Shown: piece after piece, positions 10,647 to 20,976 of the stretch
Layout of the letters: every line of letters begins with the position of its first letter
Numbering within the stretch: position 1 is the first letter of the stretch
Assembly: GCA_027886185.1 (NCBI GenBank)
Contig: WOAB01000761.1
Coordinates: 1,550,001 to 1,614,000 of the forward strand
Direction of reading: 5' to 3'
Length of the DNA stretch: 64,000 bases
From: Rheum nobile
Lineage: Eukaryota; Streptophyta; Magnoliopsida; Caryophyllales; Polygonaceae
Program-made: the position numbers and the translations under genes
The notes under the pieces: model-generated
What the model was told of the DNA's origin: nothing
The model's input: only the letters and a program-made list of their open reading frames with translations
Database searches by the model: none

Positions 10647-11560
10647 TCACCTTGAATTCACTATTTTCTTCACTCCACACATCAACCGCGCCATGGGGAT
10701 ATACCTTATCCATTGGAACGGCCCACTTCGTTTTGATCTCAATTTGACAGGGAAAAGCTTGAGTCTAGAGCTGAAAAGTAAGACAAGATCACCTTCTCGA
10801 AAATCCTTCGGCACAATGTGTTTTTCATGCCACCTATTGGTTATCTCCTTGTAAACCATGGAATTCTCATTGGCATCTAATCTGAGCTCCTCAAGTTCTC
10901 GCAATTGGAATCTCCTCTTCTCACCTGCTTCTTTCATATCATATTTGAACAACTTTTGCCTAATATGCCTTATGCTCCGACTCCATAGGAAGATGACAAG
11001 ACTTCCAATAGCCGAGCTTGAATGGTGTAGTGCCAATAAGAGTCTTAAAAGAGGTCATGTAAGCCCAAATAGCATCATCAAGGTTCATAGACCAATCCTT
11101 TCGGGATCGGGACACTGTCTTATCCAAGATGCTCTTGATCTCCTTGTTAGAAACCTCAAATTGACCACTTGTTTGAGGATGATATGGGGTGGCAATTGTG
11201 TGCATTACCCCATACTTCTTCAACAAAGCCTCAAACTTCTTCTCAATGAAATATAATCCTCCATCACTAATCACAACTCTAGGTGTCCCAAATCTAGGGA
11301 AATCACTTTGTTGAAGAACTTGGACACCACCCTAGAGTCATTGGTTGGAGAGGCAATGGCTTAATCCACTTGGACACATAATCAACCGCCACAAAAATGT
11401 ACTTGTTATTGCAGGACGGTGGAAACGGTCTCATAAAATCTACTCCCCACACATCAAAAATCTCAAACTTCTGTATGTTTATTAAGGGGCATCTCATTCC
11501 TCCTAAAAATATTTCTTGTTCGTTGGCAATGAAACGGTGCACATCCTTGAACATAGAAGG
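10647..11560 (-). pseudogene. Athila integrase remnant (core and C-terminal)
   Basis: Read on the minus strand: VWGVDFMRPFPPS (near 11450) and FVAVDYVSKW; then VISDGG, ATPYHPQTSGQFEVSNKEIK with the core glutamate, RKDWSMNLDDAIWAY and HLPMESEHKAYW. The C-terminal part is AGEKRRFQLRELEELRLDAN, FREGDLVLLFSSRLKLFPVK and SGPFQWIRY. These are hallmark Athila integrase segments. Frames change near 11300 and 11036, so the gene is dead. It sits upstream of the palindromic-repeat region in element orientation. Confidence 0.85.
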
Positions 11561-12298
11561 CCAATAGAGAGCTGACTAGAGGATCTTGGACGTAGTCTTC
11601 GAGGAACTAGCATGACCTCCACAGGGTAGAGAATGACAATGAGTGATAACACTCTCTACCTCCTCCTTAGGGATAAAACATCAGATAATCCCGTCTGCAC
11701 AAATTGAAAAGCAAGGGCTCATCCCATTAATAATGTCTAACATCAGACATGAACTTCTTCTTCTGCTGAAAGGTTAGTCCAAGAGGAACCTCATGGAAAA
11801 CTAAATAATTGACAAAATTAGCATACCATGGCACCCTGGAGCTAGCTAGCCTGAGGATCTGCTCAGTAATATATCCTGAAAAGATGGTCATTAGGAAAAG
11901 AATCATCAATAGGTGGCTCATCCTGAGTATACTCCAATTTCTCTGGAGTCAACCTGGAAAGATGGTCAGCAACCAAATTTTTTGTGCCCTTCTTGTCCCT
12001 GATCTCCAAATCAAACTCTTGAAGAAGAAGGATCCAACAAATCAGTATGGGCTTGGCTTCCTTCCTACTCAAGAGATATCTGATAGCAGAATGATCAGTA
12101 TAGACAATCATCTTGGCACCCACCAAATAGGACCAGAACTTCTCAAAAGCAAATACAACAGCTAGCACTCCTTCTCAATAGTAGCATAATTCATTTGGGC
12201 CACATCAAGAGTCCTTCTAGCACAGTAAATTGCATGAAGCTTCTTATCCTTCCTTTGCCCCAAAAGATCTCCAACAACATAGTCACAAGCTTCACATA
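11561..12298 (-). pseudogene. Athila RNase H and integrase zinc-finger remnant
   Basis: The minus strand from 12298 gives a degraded RNase H start in which the usual CDAS motif reads CEAC, then GQRKDKKLHAIYCARRTLD. A frameshift follows at about 12165 before LAVVFAFEKFWSYLVGAK, YTDHSAIRYLL and NLVADHLSRL. Further down are YANFVNYLVF and QQKKKFMSDVRHY, the linker to the integrase zinc finger. The loss of the first catalytic aspartate and the frameshift make it non-functional. The sequence is cut at 12301 by the CRM-like LTR. Confidence 0.85.
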
Positions 12299-12301
12299 TG
12301 A

Positions 12302-13278
12302 TGATATGGACTAGATCCCCTTGATCTCGGTGCAAGAGCTTGGCCGGTCGTCAACCTTCGGCAATCCGGGGAGGCGTCTTTGGGAGCGGGCTGTAGGGCG
12401 GCGTTGGAGGCGGCTTGCGGCGGCCTTGGTCTCCAATGGTGGTGGAGGATGTTAGGAATGGTGGTGCAAAAGGGGCCTGGTGGCGCCGATGCGAGCCTTG
12501 ACTTATGGAGGATGGAAGAGTGGTGGTTTTGGTGGAAACCCTAGCGATGGAAGGTGAATTATAGCTTCGGTTTGAGGGAGGCGTGGAAGTGATGGAGGTG
12601 GCGCTTGGTGGTGGTTGGGTGGCTTATGAAGTGTAGTTTGAGGGGTAGAAGCGGCGGCGGTGGAAGGTGGAGGAGCCGAGGGATAGCTTGTTCTCTATGG
12701 ATGTGACTCACCACGTTGAACAAGGGTTCTTGAACCTAGCTTGGATATGACTCACCAAGGGGATTCAAGGAGCAAATTGGCTGCTTTGATATGACTCACA
12801 AAGAAGCAATTTGCATGAGCTTAAGGATGACAATTCTCTCTTGAGAGTGTTTTCTTGATTCAAAATTAAGCTAAGGAAACAAATGAGGGAGGCGGCGGCC
12901 TTATACCCTAGCAAGCCGTCCCACAATGGTTTGTTTGCAGAAAATAACGTCTAAAATCATGCATAAAATGCAAAGCTAAAGTCTCATAATGTCATGAAAT
13001 AAATGCCTCAAAAAGGCCCTTGAAAAGTGCCTTAGGTCTCGTTTGGCGCCGAGATAGTCATCAAGGAGAAGAAGTCTCCTAGACGACTAGATGTAGGCCC
13101 AAGTGTGGCGAGACCAAGGTGGAGCTTGGCTTGTAGTTCCCTAGCCTTGGCTCGTGTGAGCCTCATGGGGGCGCCCTCTTCTTGGCTCGATGGCTCTTCT
13201 CGGCTAGGCTCATGGTTGGCTAGCCTTGGTGAGCGCCTTGGCTCAGAGGACTTGACTTGATGGGAAGGATTCACATCA
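12302..13278 (-). repeat. CRM-like downstream LTR
   Basis: Direct repeat of 19062-20038. Starts on the minus strand at TGATGTGAATCC, immediately after the polypurine tract. The last 30 bp at the low-coordinate end diverge from the other copy, so 12302 is chosen by equal length and the TGA start. It contains codons 1616-1696 and the stop of gag-pol. Confidence 0.8.
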
Positions 13279-16200
13279 TCCTCCCCTCCTTGAAAAGGAT
13301 TCGTCCTCGAATATGGCCCTTGCTCTTGCTCTTCTTCATCTACCAAGTAGGGAGTGAGGTCGGCAACATTGAACACATCATGCACTCCATAAGTAGGCGG
13401 CAAGTCTACCTTGTAAGCATTGTTGTTGATGCGTTCAAGGACTTGAAATGGTCCATCTCCCCTTGGCTTGAGCTTGGAGTCTCTAAGGGTGGGAAACCTC
13501 TCCTTCCTTAGGTGCACCCACACTAGCTCTCCTGGCTCCAAGATTAGCTCATTTCTCTTCTTGTTGGCCTGCTTGGCATATTGGGTAGTCCTCTTCTCTA
13601 GCTCGGCCCTTGTCTCTTCATGGAGCTTCTTGATCTTGAGTGCTTGATCCATGCCTTCTTCACTTTGTGAACCTGAAATTGCAAAAGGCACCAAATCTAG
13701 GGGAGTAGTAGGGTTGCGTCCATAAACTACCTCAAATGATGTCTTCTTGGTTACGGAATGGACGGCCCTATTGTATGCAAACTCAATGAAGGGCAAGCAT
13801 TCTTCCCACCTACGCAAGTTAGTCTTAAGCAAAGACCTAAGCAAGGCACCAAGAGTTCTATTCACTACCTCGGTTTGCCCATCGGTTTGAGGATGGCATG
13901 TGGTAGAGAAAAGTAACTTGGTTCCCAACTTAGCCCACAAGGACTTCCAAAAATAGCTCAAAAATTTCACATCACGGTCAGAAACAATGGTATGTGGTAT
14001 GCCATGCAATCTCACAATATGCTCAAAGAATAGGCTAGCAATATTAGGGGCATCATCAGTTTTATGACATGCAATGAAATGTGCCATTTTGCTAAACCTA
14101 TCTACCACAATAAATATGGAATCTCTTCCCCTCTTAGTCTTAGGAAGACCTAGCACAAAATCCATGGATATGTCTTCCCAAGGCCTATGAGGGATAGGTA
14201 GAGGAGTGTACAAGCCATGTGGGTTCAACCGAGATTTAGCTTGCCTACAAGTCACACATGAAGCACAATATTTCTCCACATCCTTTTGCATGTGTGGCCA
14301 ATAGAAGTGTTCCTTGAGGGTGAGGGAAGTCTTAGCTACACCAAAGTGTCCCATAAGACCTCCTCCATGAGCCTCTTGGACCAACAACCTACGGTTAGAC
14401 CCACTAGGAATACACAACCTAGGACCCTTAAAAAGATAGCCCTCATGCACATAGAATTGATCTTTACTTCCTAAGTCTAAGCATGCTTTATATAAGTCAC
14501 CAAAATCAGCATCTAAAGCATACAAATCCTTCATGAAAGCAAACCCTAGCATGTGTGCATCTAAAGTGGTTAAGAGAACATACCTTCTTGACAAAGCATC
14601 CGCCACTACATTCTCTTTCCCCTTCTTGTGTTTGATGACATAGGGAAAGGCTTCTATGGACTCCACCCACTTGGCATGACACTTGTTGAGCTTCCTTTGA
14701 CCCCTTAGAAACTCTAGGGCCTCATGATCCGTGTGAATGACAAACTCCCTTGGAAGAAGGTAGTGTTGCCAAGTTTGAAGGACCCTCACAAGTGCTAGAA
14801 GCTCTTTGTCATATGTCTCATAATTCAGCTCGGCCCCATTGAGCTTTTCACTAAAATAAGCTATTGGCCTTCCTTCTTGCATTAGCACACCTCCAAGTCC
14901 TATTCCTGATGCATCACATTCAATCTCAAAAGTTTTTGTAAAATCAGGTAAGGATAGTAAAGGAGCGTGAGTTAGCTTATGCTTAAGGATACTAAAAGCT
15001 TCTTCTTGCTTCTCCCTCCAAAGGAAAGGCACATTCTTCTTTGTAAGCTCGGTGAGGGGGGCGGCCAATGTACTAAAATCTTTGACAAACCGGCGGTAGA
15101 AGCCGGCCAATCCAAGAAAGCTCCTTACTTGTGTCATGGTGGTTGGTGTGGGCCACTCCTTGATTGCCTTCACCTTCTCCTCATCTACCTTGAGTCCTTC
15201 CTTGCATACAACAAAACCAAGAAAAACCACATGATCCGAACAAAAATGGCATTTCTTGAAGTTGACATACAACTTCTCTTTCCTTAGGACCTCTAAGACT
15301 TGTTGGAGATGTTGTGCATGTTGCCCTATCCCACGGCTATACACCAAAATATCATCAAAATAAACCACTACAAATTTGCCTAGAAAGGCTCTTAGCACAT
15401 GGTTCATAAGCCTCATGAAAGTGCTTGGAGCATTAGTTAAGCCAAATGGCATAACTAACCACTCATATAAGCCATAGGTGGTCTTGAATGCAGTTTTCCA
15501 TTCATCCCCCTCTTTCATGCGGATTTGATGATATCCACTTTTGAGATCTATCTTGGAGAATATGCTTGAACCATGGAGCTCATCAAGCATATCATCAAGT
15601 CTAGGGATTGGATGCCTATACTTGATGGTAATGTTATTGATAGCCCTACAATCCATACACATCCTCCAAGTCCCATCCTTTTTAGGGACTAAAATGACAG
15701 GAACCGAACAAGGACTCAAACTTGCCTGCACATAACCTTTGTCAAGGAGCTCTTGCACTTGCTTTTGTAGATCCTTTGTCTCGGCTGGATTGGCTCTATA
15801 TGCAGCCTTGTTTGGAAGGGTGGCGCCGGGGACAAAGTCTATTTGATGTTCTATGCCCCTAATTGGTGGCAATCCAGGCGGCACCTCCTCTTGGAACAAG
15901 TCCTCATAATCCTGCAAAAGAGAAGCAATAAGAGGTGGCAAACTAGTTAGCTCTTCTTTGAAAATCATAACTTCCTTACTAATGATAAGAAAGCAAGCTT
16001 GACTTCCCTTGATTGCACTGAGCACCTCTTTCGGCTTGGCAAAAACAAGCTTATTCTCGTCTTTCTCCCTTTGCAACTTTCTTTGCTCCCTAGCAACATG
16101 GTCAGCCATAATTTCATGAGGAGCCATAGGGTGCAAAGTAATTCTCTTACCTTGGAGATGAAAAGAATACTCATTAGTGACCCCTTGATGGATCACACCC

Positions 16201-18122
16201 CTATCATATTGCCAAGGCCTTCCCAAGAGGACATGGCATGCGGTCATGGGCAATACATCACACACGACCTCATCCTTGTATCCCCCTATGGAAAATCTTA
16301 TCTTAGCTTGTTCACTAACCTTCAAAGGAGTGTTAGAATTCAGCCAACAAAGAGTATAAGGTTGAGCATGAGGAATAGTAGGGAGAGCAAACCTTTTCAC
16401 TACCTCTTGATCTACTATGTTGCAACAAGAGCCTCCATCTATAATAAGGTTGCAAAGTTTACCCTGGATGAGACATCTTGTGTGGAAGATGGTTTCTCTT
16501 TGGTTGGGAGGGGTTGGCGCCTCATTGGCTATAAGTGACCTTTTAACCACAAAGCACTCTCCTTGTGTCTCGGCCTTGACTTGCAATTCCTCCTCCTCTT
16601 CCTCTACGTCTCCGGGCTCCTCAAGCATCTCATCATCCGACTCATACTCCCCTATTGTGTTGAGCAATACTTGGCGGCGAGAGGGGCAGTCCTTGGCCAT
16701 ATGCCCACGGCCTAGACACTTGAAGCACTTGATCTCACTTGTCCTTGGCTCGCCTTCCCTTCTCGGTTGTGGGGATAGCCTCGGTGGTTCTCTTCTTGGC
16801 TGCATGGCGCCGGCTTCTTGCCTTGGTTCTTGGTGCCTTGGAGTGTAGTTAGAGTTGCTTGAGCTTGCATTACTCCACGACCTTGAGCTTGAACTAGGTG
16901 GATAGCTCTTCTTTTGGGGCAATGTCCTATAAACATGGTTAGTATAATGGAGGACCTCTTCCATCGAGGTGTCTCTTGCAAAGTGTTGCAATGTGACAAT
17001 TGCCTTAAGCTCATGATTCAAATTCTCAACAAATTTAGACACAACATACTCATTAGGAAATTTAATACCGGATCTAAACAATAAAGTTTTCAACTCTTTG
17101 TAATACTCATCCGGGGTTCTAGTACCTTGTTTGAGTTGTTGTAGTCTCTCATGAATCCGGGCTGCAAAGTTCTCCGGAACAAATCTATGCTTGAGTGCCA
17201 ACTTGAGCTCTTCCCAAGTGTCTATGGGGTCATAGCCGGCTTGTGCTCTCTCCTCCTTGTCCTCGGCCCACCATTGGTCCGCAAAGCCTTCAAAGTGGAT
17301 GCTAGCCACGACAACTCTTTGGGCATCATTGAGGTTTTGGAAATCAAAGACTTGCTCGGTCTTATTAATCCAATTGAGGCACTCTTCCGGGTCAGCCGAC
17401 TTGCCAAACTTTTCCACGTCCAAGTTGGTCTTGGGCATCCTTGGTTCATCATAGTCATGGTGCCTTGGCGGGTAGTAGCCTCGGCCATCTTGTTGGAAGG
17501 GATCTTGTTGTCTTCCATATCTATCTCCTTGATCAAACATATCATCTTGCCTTGCGCCTTGTCCAGCTGCACGTCCCAAGCCTAGGCCTTGACTACGGCC
17601 TTGGACATTCCTCAATGGAAGGGTGAGAGGCGCCGTGAACCTAGCTTGGCTCCCTTGCAACTCATAGGTGGCATTCACTTCCTCATGAAGCTTTCTCGCA
17701 TCTTGGCCTGAAAAATTAGTGGCCACAGCTGGAAACATAGAAGTTATAGGCGCGGAGAGTGAGAGAGTCATACCTTGGAAGTCACTAGAGGAAGTGATGG
17801 CTGGCGCTTGACTGGCGGAGGCACCGGGCAAGGTGGGTATGGCCATGTCACCGGGCTTGTTGTGGGAAGAAGTAGCTTCCAATTGTGAGGGCAGAATGCT
17901 CACACAAATCCTTGACATGTCATCCAACTTGTGCTCGGAGGCCTCGACTCTAGCCTCTAGCCTTCTCATGGCCGCTTGGTTCTCTCGTTGGGATTCCAGT
18001 ATTTGCCCATCAAGGAGGCTCTCTATCCCTCTTAGGATCTCCATGACAGATTCTAAGGTGGGTGGCTCATGGATGGTCAAGGCGCTTTTGCCCCCATCGG
18101 ATTCCTTGAGGTTGTCTCCCAT
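13032..18122 (-). CDS. CRM-like gag-pol polyprotein, intact (1696 aa)
   Basis: Single open frame encoding capsid, protease, reverse transcriptase, RNase H and integrase. Gag capsid-like region spans about residues 230-400, and the CCHC knuckle CFKCLGRGHMAKDC is at 466-479. Protease IIDGGSCCNIV at 560-570 uses DGG, as is usual in this clade. RT runs about 770-960 with YFDDILVYS at 921. RNase H has CDAS (D1070) and TDHEAL (D1132) and ends VADALSRR. The integrase zinc finger is H1252, H1259, C1289, C1292, with core acidic residues at D1321, D1382 and E1418. The tail lacks a classical chromodomain and is basic (EPRRSPRLAN, LTRAKAREL). The last 81 residues are encoded inside the LTR. All catalytic residues I can check are present, so the protein is probably functional. 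The start is the first ATG, after a 0.94 kb leader. Confidence 0.9.
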   Translation of the reverse strand: MGDNLKESDGGKSALTIHEPPTLESVMEILRGIESLLDGQILESQRENQAAMRRLEARVEASEHKLDDMSRICVSILPSQLEATSSHNKPGDMAIPTLPGASASQAPAITSSSDFQGMTLSLSAPITSMFPAVATNFSGQDARKLHEEVNATYELQGSQARFTAPLTLPLRNVQGRSQGLGLGRAAGQGARQDDMFDQGDRYGRQQDPFQQDGRGYYPPRHHDYDEPRMPKTNLDVEKFGKSADPEECLNWINKTEQVFDFQNLNDAQRVVVASIHFEGFADQWWAEDKEERAQAGYDPIDTWEELKLALKHRFVPENFAARIHERLQQLKQGTRTPDEYYKELKTLLFRSGIKFPNEYVVSKFVENLNHELKAIVTLQHFARDTSMEEVLHYTNHVYRTLPQKKSYPPSSSSRSWSNASSSNSNYTPRHQEPRQEAGAMQPRREPPRLSPQPRREGEPRTSEIKCFKCLGRGHMAKDCPSRRQVLLNTIGEYESDDEMLEEPGDVEEEEEELQVKAETQGECFVVKRSLIANEAPTPPNQRETIFHTRCLIQGKLCNLIIDGGSCCNIVDQEVVKRFALPTIPHAQPYTLCWLNSNTPLKVSEQAKIRFSIGGYKDEVVCDVLPMTACHVLLGRPWQYDRGVIHQGVTNEYSFHLQGKRITLHPMAPHEIMADHVAREQRKLQREKDENKLVFAKPKEVLSAIKGSQACFLIISKEVMIFKEELTSLPPLIASLLQDYEDLFQEEVPPGLPPIRGIEHQIDFVPGATLPNKAAYRANPAETKDLQKQVQELLDKGYVQASLSPCSVPVILVPKKDGTWRMCMDCRAINNITIKYRHPIPRLDDMLDELHGSSIFSKIDLKSGYHQIRMKEGDEWKTAFKTTYGLYEWLVMPFGLTNAPSTFMRLMNHVLRAFLGKFVVVYFDDILVYSRGIGQHAQHLQQVLEVLRKEKLYVNFKKCHFCSDHVVFLGFVVCKEGLKVDEEKVKAIKEWPTPTTMTQVRSFLGLAGFYRRFVKDFSTLAAPLTELTKKNVPFLWREKQEEAFSILKHKLTHAPLLSLPDFTKTFEIECDASGIGLGGVLMQEGRPIAYFSEKLNGAELNYETYDKELLALVRVLQTWQHYLLPREFVIHTDHEALEFLRGQRKLNKCHAKWVESIEAFPYVIKHKKGKENVVADALSRRYVLLTTLDAHMLGFAFMKDLYALDADFGDLYKACLDLGSKDQFYVHEGYLFKGPRLCIPSGSNRRLLVQEAHGGGLMGHFGVAKTSLTLKEHFYWPHMQKDVEKYCASCVTCRQAKSRLNPHGLYTPLPIPHRPWEDISMDFVLGLPKTKRGRDSIFIVVDRFSKMAHFIACHKTDDAPNIASLFFEHIVRLHGIPHTIVSDRDVKFLSYFWKSLWAKLGTKLLFSTTCHPQTDGQTEVVNRTLGALLRSLLKTNLRRWEECLPFIEFAYNRAVHSVTKKTSFEVVYGRNPTTPLDLVPFAISGSQSEEGMDQALKIKKLHEETRAELEKRTTQYAKQANKKRNELILEPGELVWVHLRKERFPTLRDSKLKPRGDGPFQVLERINNNAYKVDLPPTYGVHDVFNVADLTPYLVDEEEQEQGPYSRTNPFQGGEDDVNPSHQVKSSEPRRSPRLANHEPSREEPSSQEEGAPMRLTRAKARELQAKLHLGLATLGPTSSRLGDFFSLMTISAPNET
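13279..13291 (-). other. CRM-like polypurine tract inside the coding region
   Basis: Minus strand AAGGAGGGGAGGA directly before the LTR start TGATGTG. It is also read as codons for the FQGGED segment, so the priming site for plus-strand DNA is embedded in the gag-pol frame. Confidence 0.85.
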
Positions 18123-19038
18123 GATAACCTAGCAAAAGCACTAAAAGCGCAACCACAAGATAATCAAAGCAAATGGTCCCTTGAGCACACACAAGGGCCC
18201 ACACAATCTGAAATTATCAAGCACAAAGTGTTCACAAGAAATAGCAAGCTCAAGTGAGGTTACGAGCTAGGTTTGTAGGTAGGGTAAAAATTGGTGTATA
18301 TTTTCACTACCAAGTCGGAACCACAAGCAATGGCAAGGAAGGTACCGACCACAATCACACCCAAGCAGCCACAAACAAATCAACACCTCACGTAAACAAA
18401 AGAAAGAAAAGAAAGAAAATTTGCTCTTCAATGGCTCACTTTTTCTATAGCCTCTCCTATTTAGGCCGGGTTTTTCTTGAGCACTTTTTTTTTTTTGAGC
18501 AAGCTACAAGTTTTGAAGCTTATTACAATACTGAATTAACAATCAAAGTCTCACAAAATTTCGAGAACAATCACACCAACAATCTTCTTTTTTGCACAAT
18601 TTCGGTGTTGTCTTAGCCACAAGAAATGTAAAAGTGAAATTCCCTTAACCTAAGTCCAAAGCTTGATTTATGCAGCAACTTAGTAAGCAAGAATATACAC
18701 CAAAGTCAAGGTAAAAGTCGTGGCTAAGGATTGGCTGCAAAGAGGAGATATTGAATGCTAGCAAATATGGTAATAAAGCCAAATAAGGAAAGTAATGAAC
18801 TAGCAAATGATGGCTGATTTGAGTTACGTTTTTTTGTGTGTTTTGTAACTGGATTTTGAGCATGCCAACGGTCTCCTTCAACCTCAGAATGTTCAGAAGT
18901 CGAAGCAAGCAAAAGATCAAGACAACAATGGAGAAATGCACAAAACAAGGCCAAATTCGGAAGTTAAAGTCTAGACAACCTAAGCTTGCACGTCTAATGA
19001 ACAAATTGCACTAAAGAAAGACATATTTGATGGCCAAA
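18123..19038 (-). other. CRM-like 5' leader
   Basis: A 0.92 kb untranslated region between primer binding site and gag-pol start, AT-rich, with a T-run on the plus strand at 18485-18497. No gene recognised. Dimerisation and packaging signals would be expected here but cannot be identified by eye. Confidence 0.6.
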
Positions 19039-19059
19039 CCTTGCGTGGCTCTGATACCA
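19039..19059 (-). other. CRM-like primer binding site (initiator tRNA-Met)
   Basis: Minus strand begins TGGTATCAGAGCCACGC two bases after the LTR, a long match to the complement of the tRNA-Met 3' end. Confidence 0.9.
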
Positions 19060-19656
19060 CTTGACAAGGATCGACTTGGATGAGCTTCGGTGCAAGAGCT
19101 TGGCCGGTCGTCAACCTTCGGCAATCCGGGGAGGCGTCTTTGGGAGCGGGCTGTAGGGCGGCGTTGGAGGCAGCTTGCGGCGGCCTTGGTCTCCAATGGT
19201 GGTGGAGGATGTTAGGAATGGTGGTGCAAAAGGGGCATGGTGGCACCGATGCGAGCCTTGACTTATGGAGGATGGAAGAGTGGTGGTTTTGGTGGAAACC
19301 CTAGCGATGGAAGGTGAATTAGGGCTTCGGTTTGAGGGAGGCGTGGAAGCGATGGAGGTGGTGCTTGGTGGTGTTTGGGTGGCTTATGAAGTGTAGTTTG
19401 AGGGGTGGAAGCGGCGGCGGTGAAAGGTGGAGGAGCCGAGGGATAGCTTGTTCTCTATGGATGTGACTCACCACGTTGAACAAGGGTTCTTGAACCTAGC
19501 TTGGATATGACTCACCAAGGGGATTCAAGGAGCAAATTGGCTGCTTTGATATGACTCACAAAGAAGCAATTTGCATGAGCTTAAGGATGACAATTCTCTC
19601 TTGAGAGTGTTTTCTTGATTCAAAATTAAGCTAAGGAAACAAATGAGGGAGGCGGC

Positions 19657-19670
19657 GGCCTTATACCCTA
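19657..19670 (-). promoter_or_regulatory. TATA-like box in CRM-like upstream LTR
   Basis: Minus strand TAGGGTATAAGGCC, repeated in the other LTR at 12897-12910. The position inside the LTR and orientation toward gag-pol suit a promoter. Confidence 0.5.
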
Positions 19671-19791
19671 GCAAGCCATCCCACAATGGTTTGTTTGCAG
19701 AAAATAACGTCTAAAATCATGCATAAAATGCAAAGCTAAAGTCTCATAATGTCATGAAATAAATGCCACAAAAAGGCCCTTGAAAAGTGCC

Positions 19792-20038
19792 TTAGGTCTC
19801 GTTTGGCACCGAGATAGTCATCAAGGAGAAGAAGTCTCCTAGACGACTAGATGTAGGCCCAAGTGTGGAAAGACCAAGGTGGAGCTTGGCTTGTAGTTCC
19901 CTAGCCTTGGCTCGTGTGAGCCTCATGGGGGCGCCCTCTTCTTGGCTCGATGGCTCTTCTCGGCTAGGCTCATGGTTGGCTAGCCTTGATGAGCGCCTTG
20001 GCTCAGAGGACTTGACTTGATGGGAAGGATTCACATCA
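19792..20038 (-). pseudogene. LTR-encoded duplicate of the gag-pol C-terminus
   Basis: Same frame as codons 1616-1696 of the polyprotein (starts DVNPSHQVKSSEP, ends ISVPNET), present because the 5' LTR copies the coding part of the 3' LTR. It stays open with only a few substitutions. It has no start codon of its own inside the LTR and is not expected to be a gene. Confidence 0.8.
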
Positions 20039-20146
20039 AAAAAAGTGCACGGTTCGTGCATAAAATGCATGGGCCGTGCAAAGCGGTGATTTCCGAGCGA
20101 GAATATGCACGGACCGTGCGTAAAAGCTAAGGATTAAACAGTTATT
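20039..20146 (-). repeat. Fragment of Athila internal region
   Basis: Closely matches 10287-10395, including the palindromes GCACGGTTCGTGC, GCATGGGCCGTGC and GCACGGACCGTGC. It abuts the CRM-like LTR directly. If the CRM-like element had simply inserted at 12301, this flank should be Athila RNase H/RT instead. Confidence 0.85.
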
Positions 20147-20357
20147 AGGGCTTCGTTTTGGGTTGAATAAAAGAAACACAATCGATATGAATTGCAAGAG
20201 TAAAGGACTGGTTATTTCAGTTTGTGTGTATGCAAACTTATTGACATCAATTGATAATTATTTGGGAACATTCAATGGCCTTTATCTACCTTATTCTGTG
20301 AAATATTAGTTAAGGCAGTTGGCAATTGTTAATGAGAATTGATTCTTGGAAGATGGA
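20147..20357. other. Anonymous spacer
   Basis: AT-rich sequence with no recognisable feature, ending at the MULE target duplication. Confidence 0.5.
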
Positions 20358-20366
20358 ATTGTTAAA

Positions 20367-20976
20367 GAGCGATTTGCAGAAAATCACCCGTTAAATAGGC
20401 CTATTTGCCCACAACCACCCGTTATACGCCTAATTACTTGAGCCCACCCTTTAAATGCATTCTGTTAGCGAAGAACCACCCATACCCCAAATCCGTTTAA
20501 TTCCTCCGTTATGTAGTGTGCAATTACCATTTTGCCCTTCATTTATCCGGTTTTGGGGGGCGGTTCTTCCTTTTTTTGGGTTAGGGTTTTGGTTATTAAA
20601 AACCGGGTTTAGTCACCCTCAAACCCATTAAACGAGTTCAAATCGAGCTTTCCCAATTCTGGAGTTTTAGGGATTTTGAAAATTTGGGGTGATTAGGGCT
20701 TTTGAAAATTGGGGACATCGAACCTGAGTTAGGGCGCGAGGATGAGTTAGTTCGAACTTGAAGACAATTACGCTTGGTGAAGACGATACTGGAGCTTTGT
20801 TTTGTTGGATCAAGAAGAATCTCCATTGAAGAAGGTTCCCCAAAGGAAGGTAAGTTTTTTTGGTGTTTGATTTTTACTCGAACATGGATGGAAGAGTATC
20901 ATATTATAAGTTCTGATTACTGTTTTTGGGTGTTTGATTTTTACTCGAACAAGGAAGAATTGGGCACCTGGGCGAG
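20367..20976 (+). repeat. MULE left terminal inverted repeat, with leader exon and splice donor
   Basis: About 610 bp, highly similar to the reverse complement of 25879-26500 with small indels. The outer 290 bp is nearly collinear. The inner part includes AAGGAAGGTAAGTTT (about 20846-20860), a good 5' splice site. A second copy of the surrounding sequence (AAGAATCTCCATTGAA, then GAAGGTAAGTG) follows just inside at 20982-21020, giving a second possible donor. This suggests promoter and non-coding first exon for the transposase; the transcript itself is inferred. Confidence 0.9.

Larger units (their letters stand above)
6299..12301 (-). mobile_element. Decayed Athila-lineage Ty3/gypsy element, truncated upstream
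   Basis: On the minus strand the order is RNase H (12298 downward), integrase, a long non-coding stretch with palindromic repeats, an env-like ORF remnant (9418-8700), a polypurine tract and an LTR ending at 7383. This is the Athila layout. The gag, protease, RT and upstream LTR are missing: at 12302 the sequence passes into a CRM-like element whose far side does not carry the missing part. The boundary with the Tat fragment at about 6299 is approximate. Confidence 0.75.
12302..20038 (-). mobile_element. Complete CRM-like chromovirus (Ty3/gypsy)
   Basis: A 7.74 kb minus-strand element with two LTRs of about 977 bp, primer binding site, long leader, one uninterrupted 1696-codon gag-pol frame and a polypurine tract. 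The LTRs differ at roughly 16 of 950 positions by eye, so insertion is fairly recent. The polyprotein continues into the downstream LTR, a feature I recall for the CRM (centromeric retrotransposon) clade and used here with the RT/RNase H motifs for assignment. No target duplication is visible, and the flanks come from non-adjacent parts of Athila sequence. It is the best candidate in the window for an autonomous LTR element. Confidence 0.85.
19062..20038 (-). repeat. CRM-like upstream LTR
   Basis: 977-bp LTR running (plus strand) from TGACAAGGATCG to TTCACATCA. It carries the promoter for the element. Differs from the other LTR at roughly 16 sites. It also contains a duplicate of the end of the gag-pol coding sequence. 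Confidence 0.9.

Noticed and set aside
20039..20043. AAAAA as target duplication of the CRM-like element
   Set aside because: No matching AAAAA precedes the other LTR at 12302; the A-run belongs to the Athila fragment.
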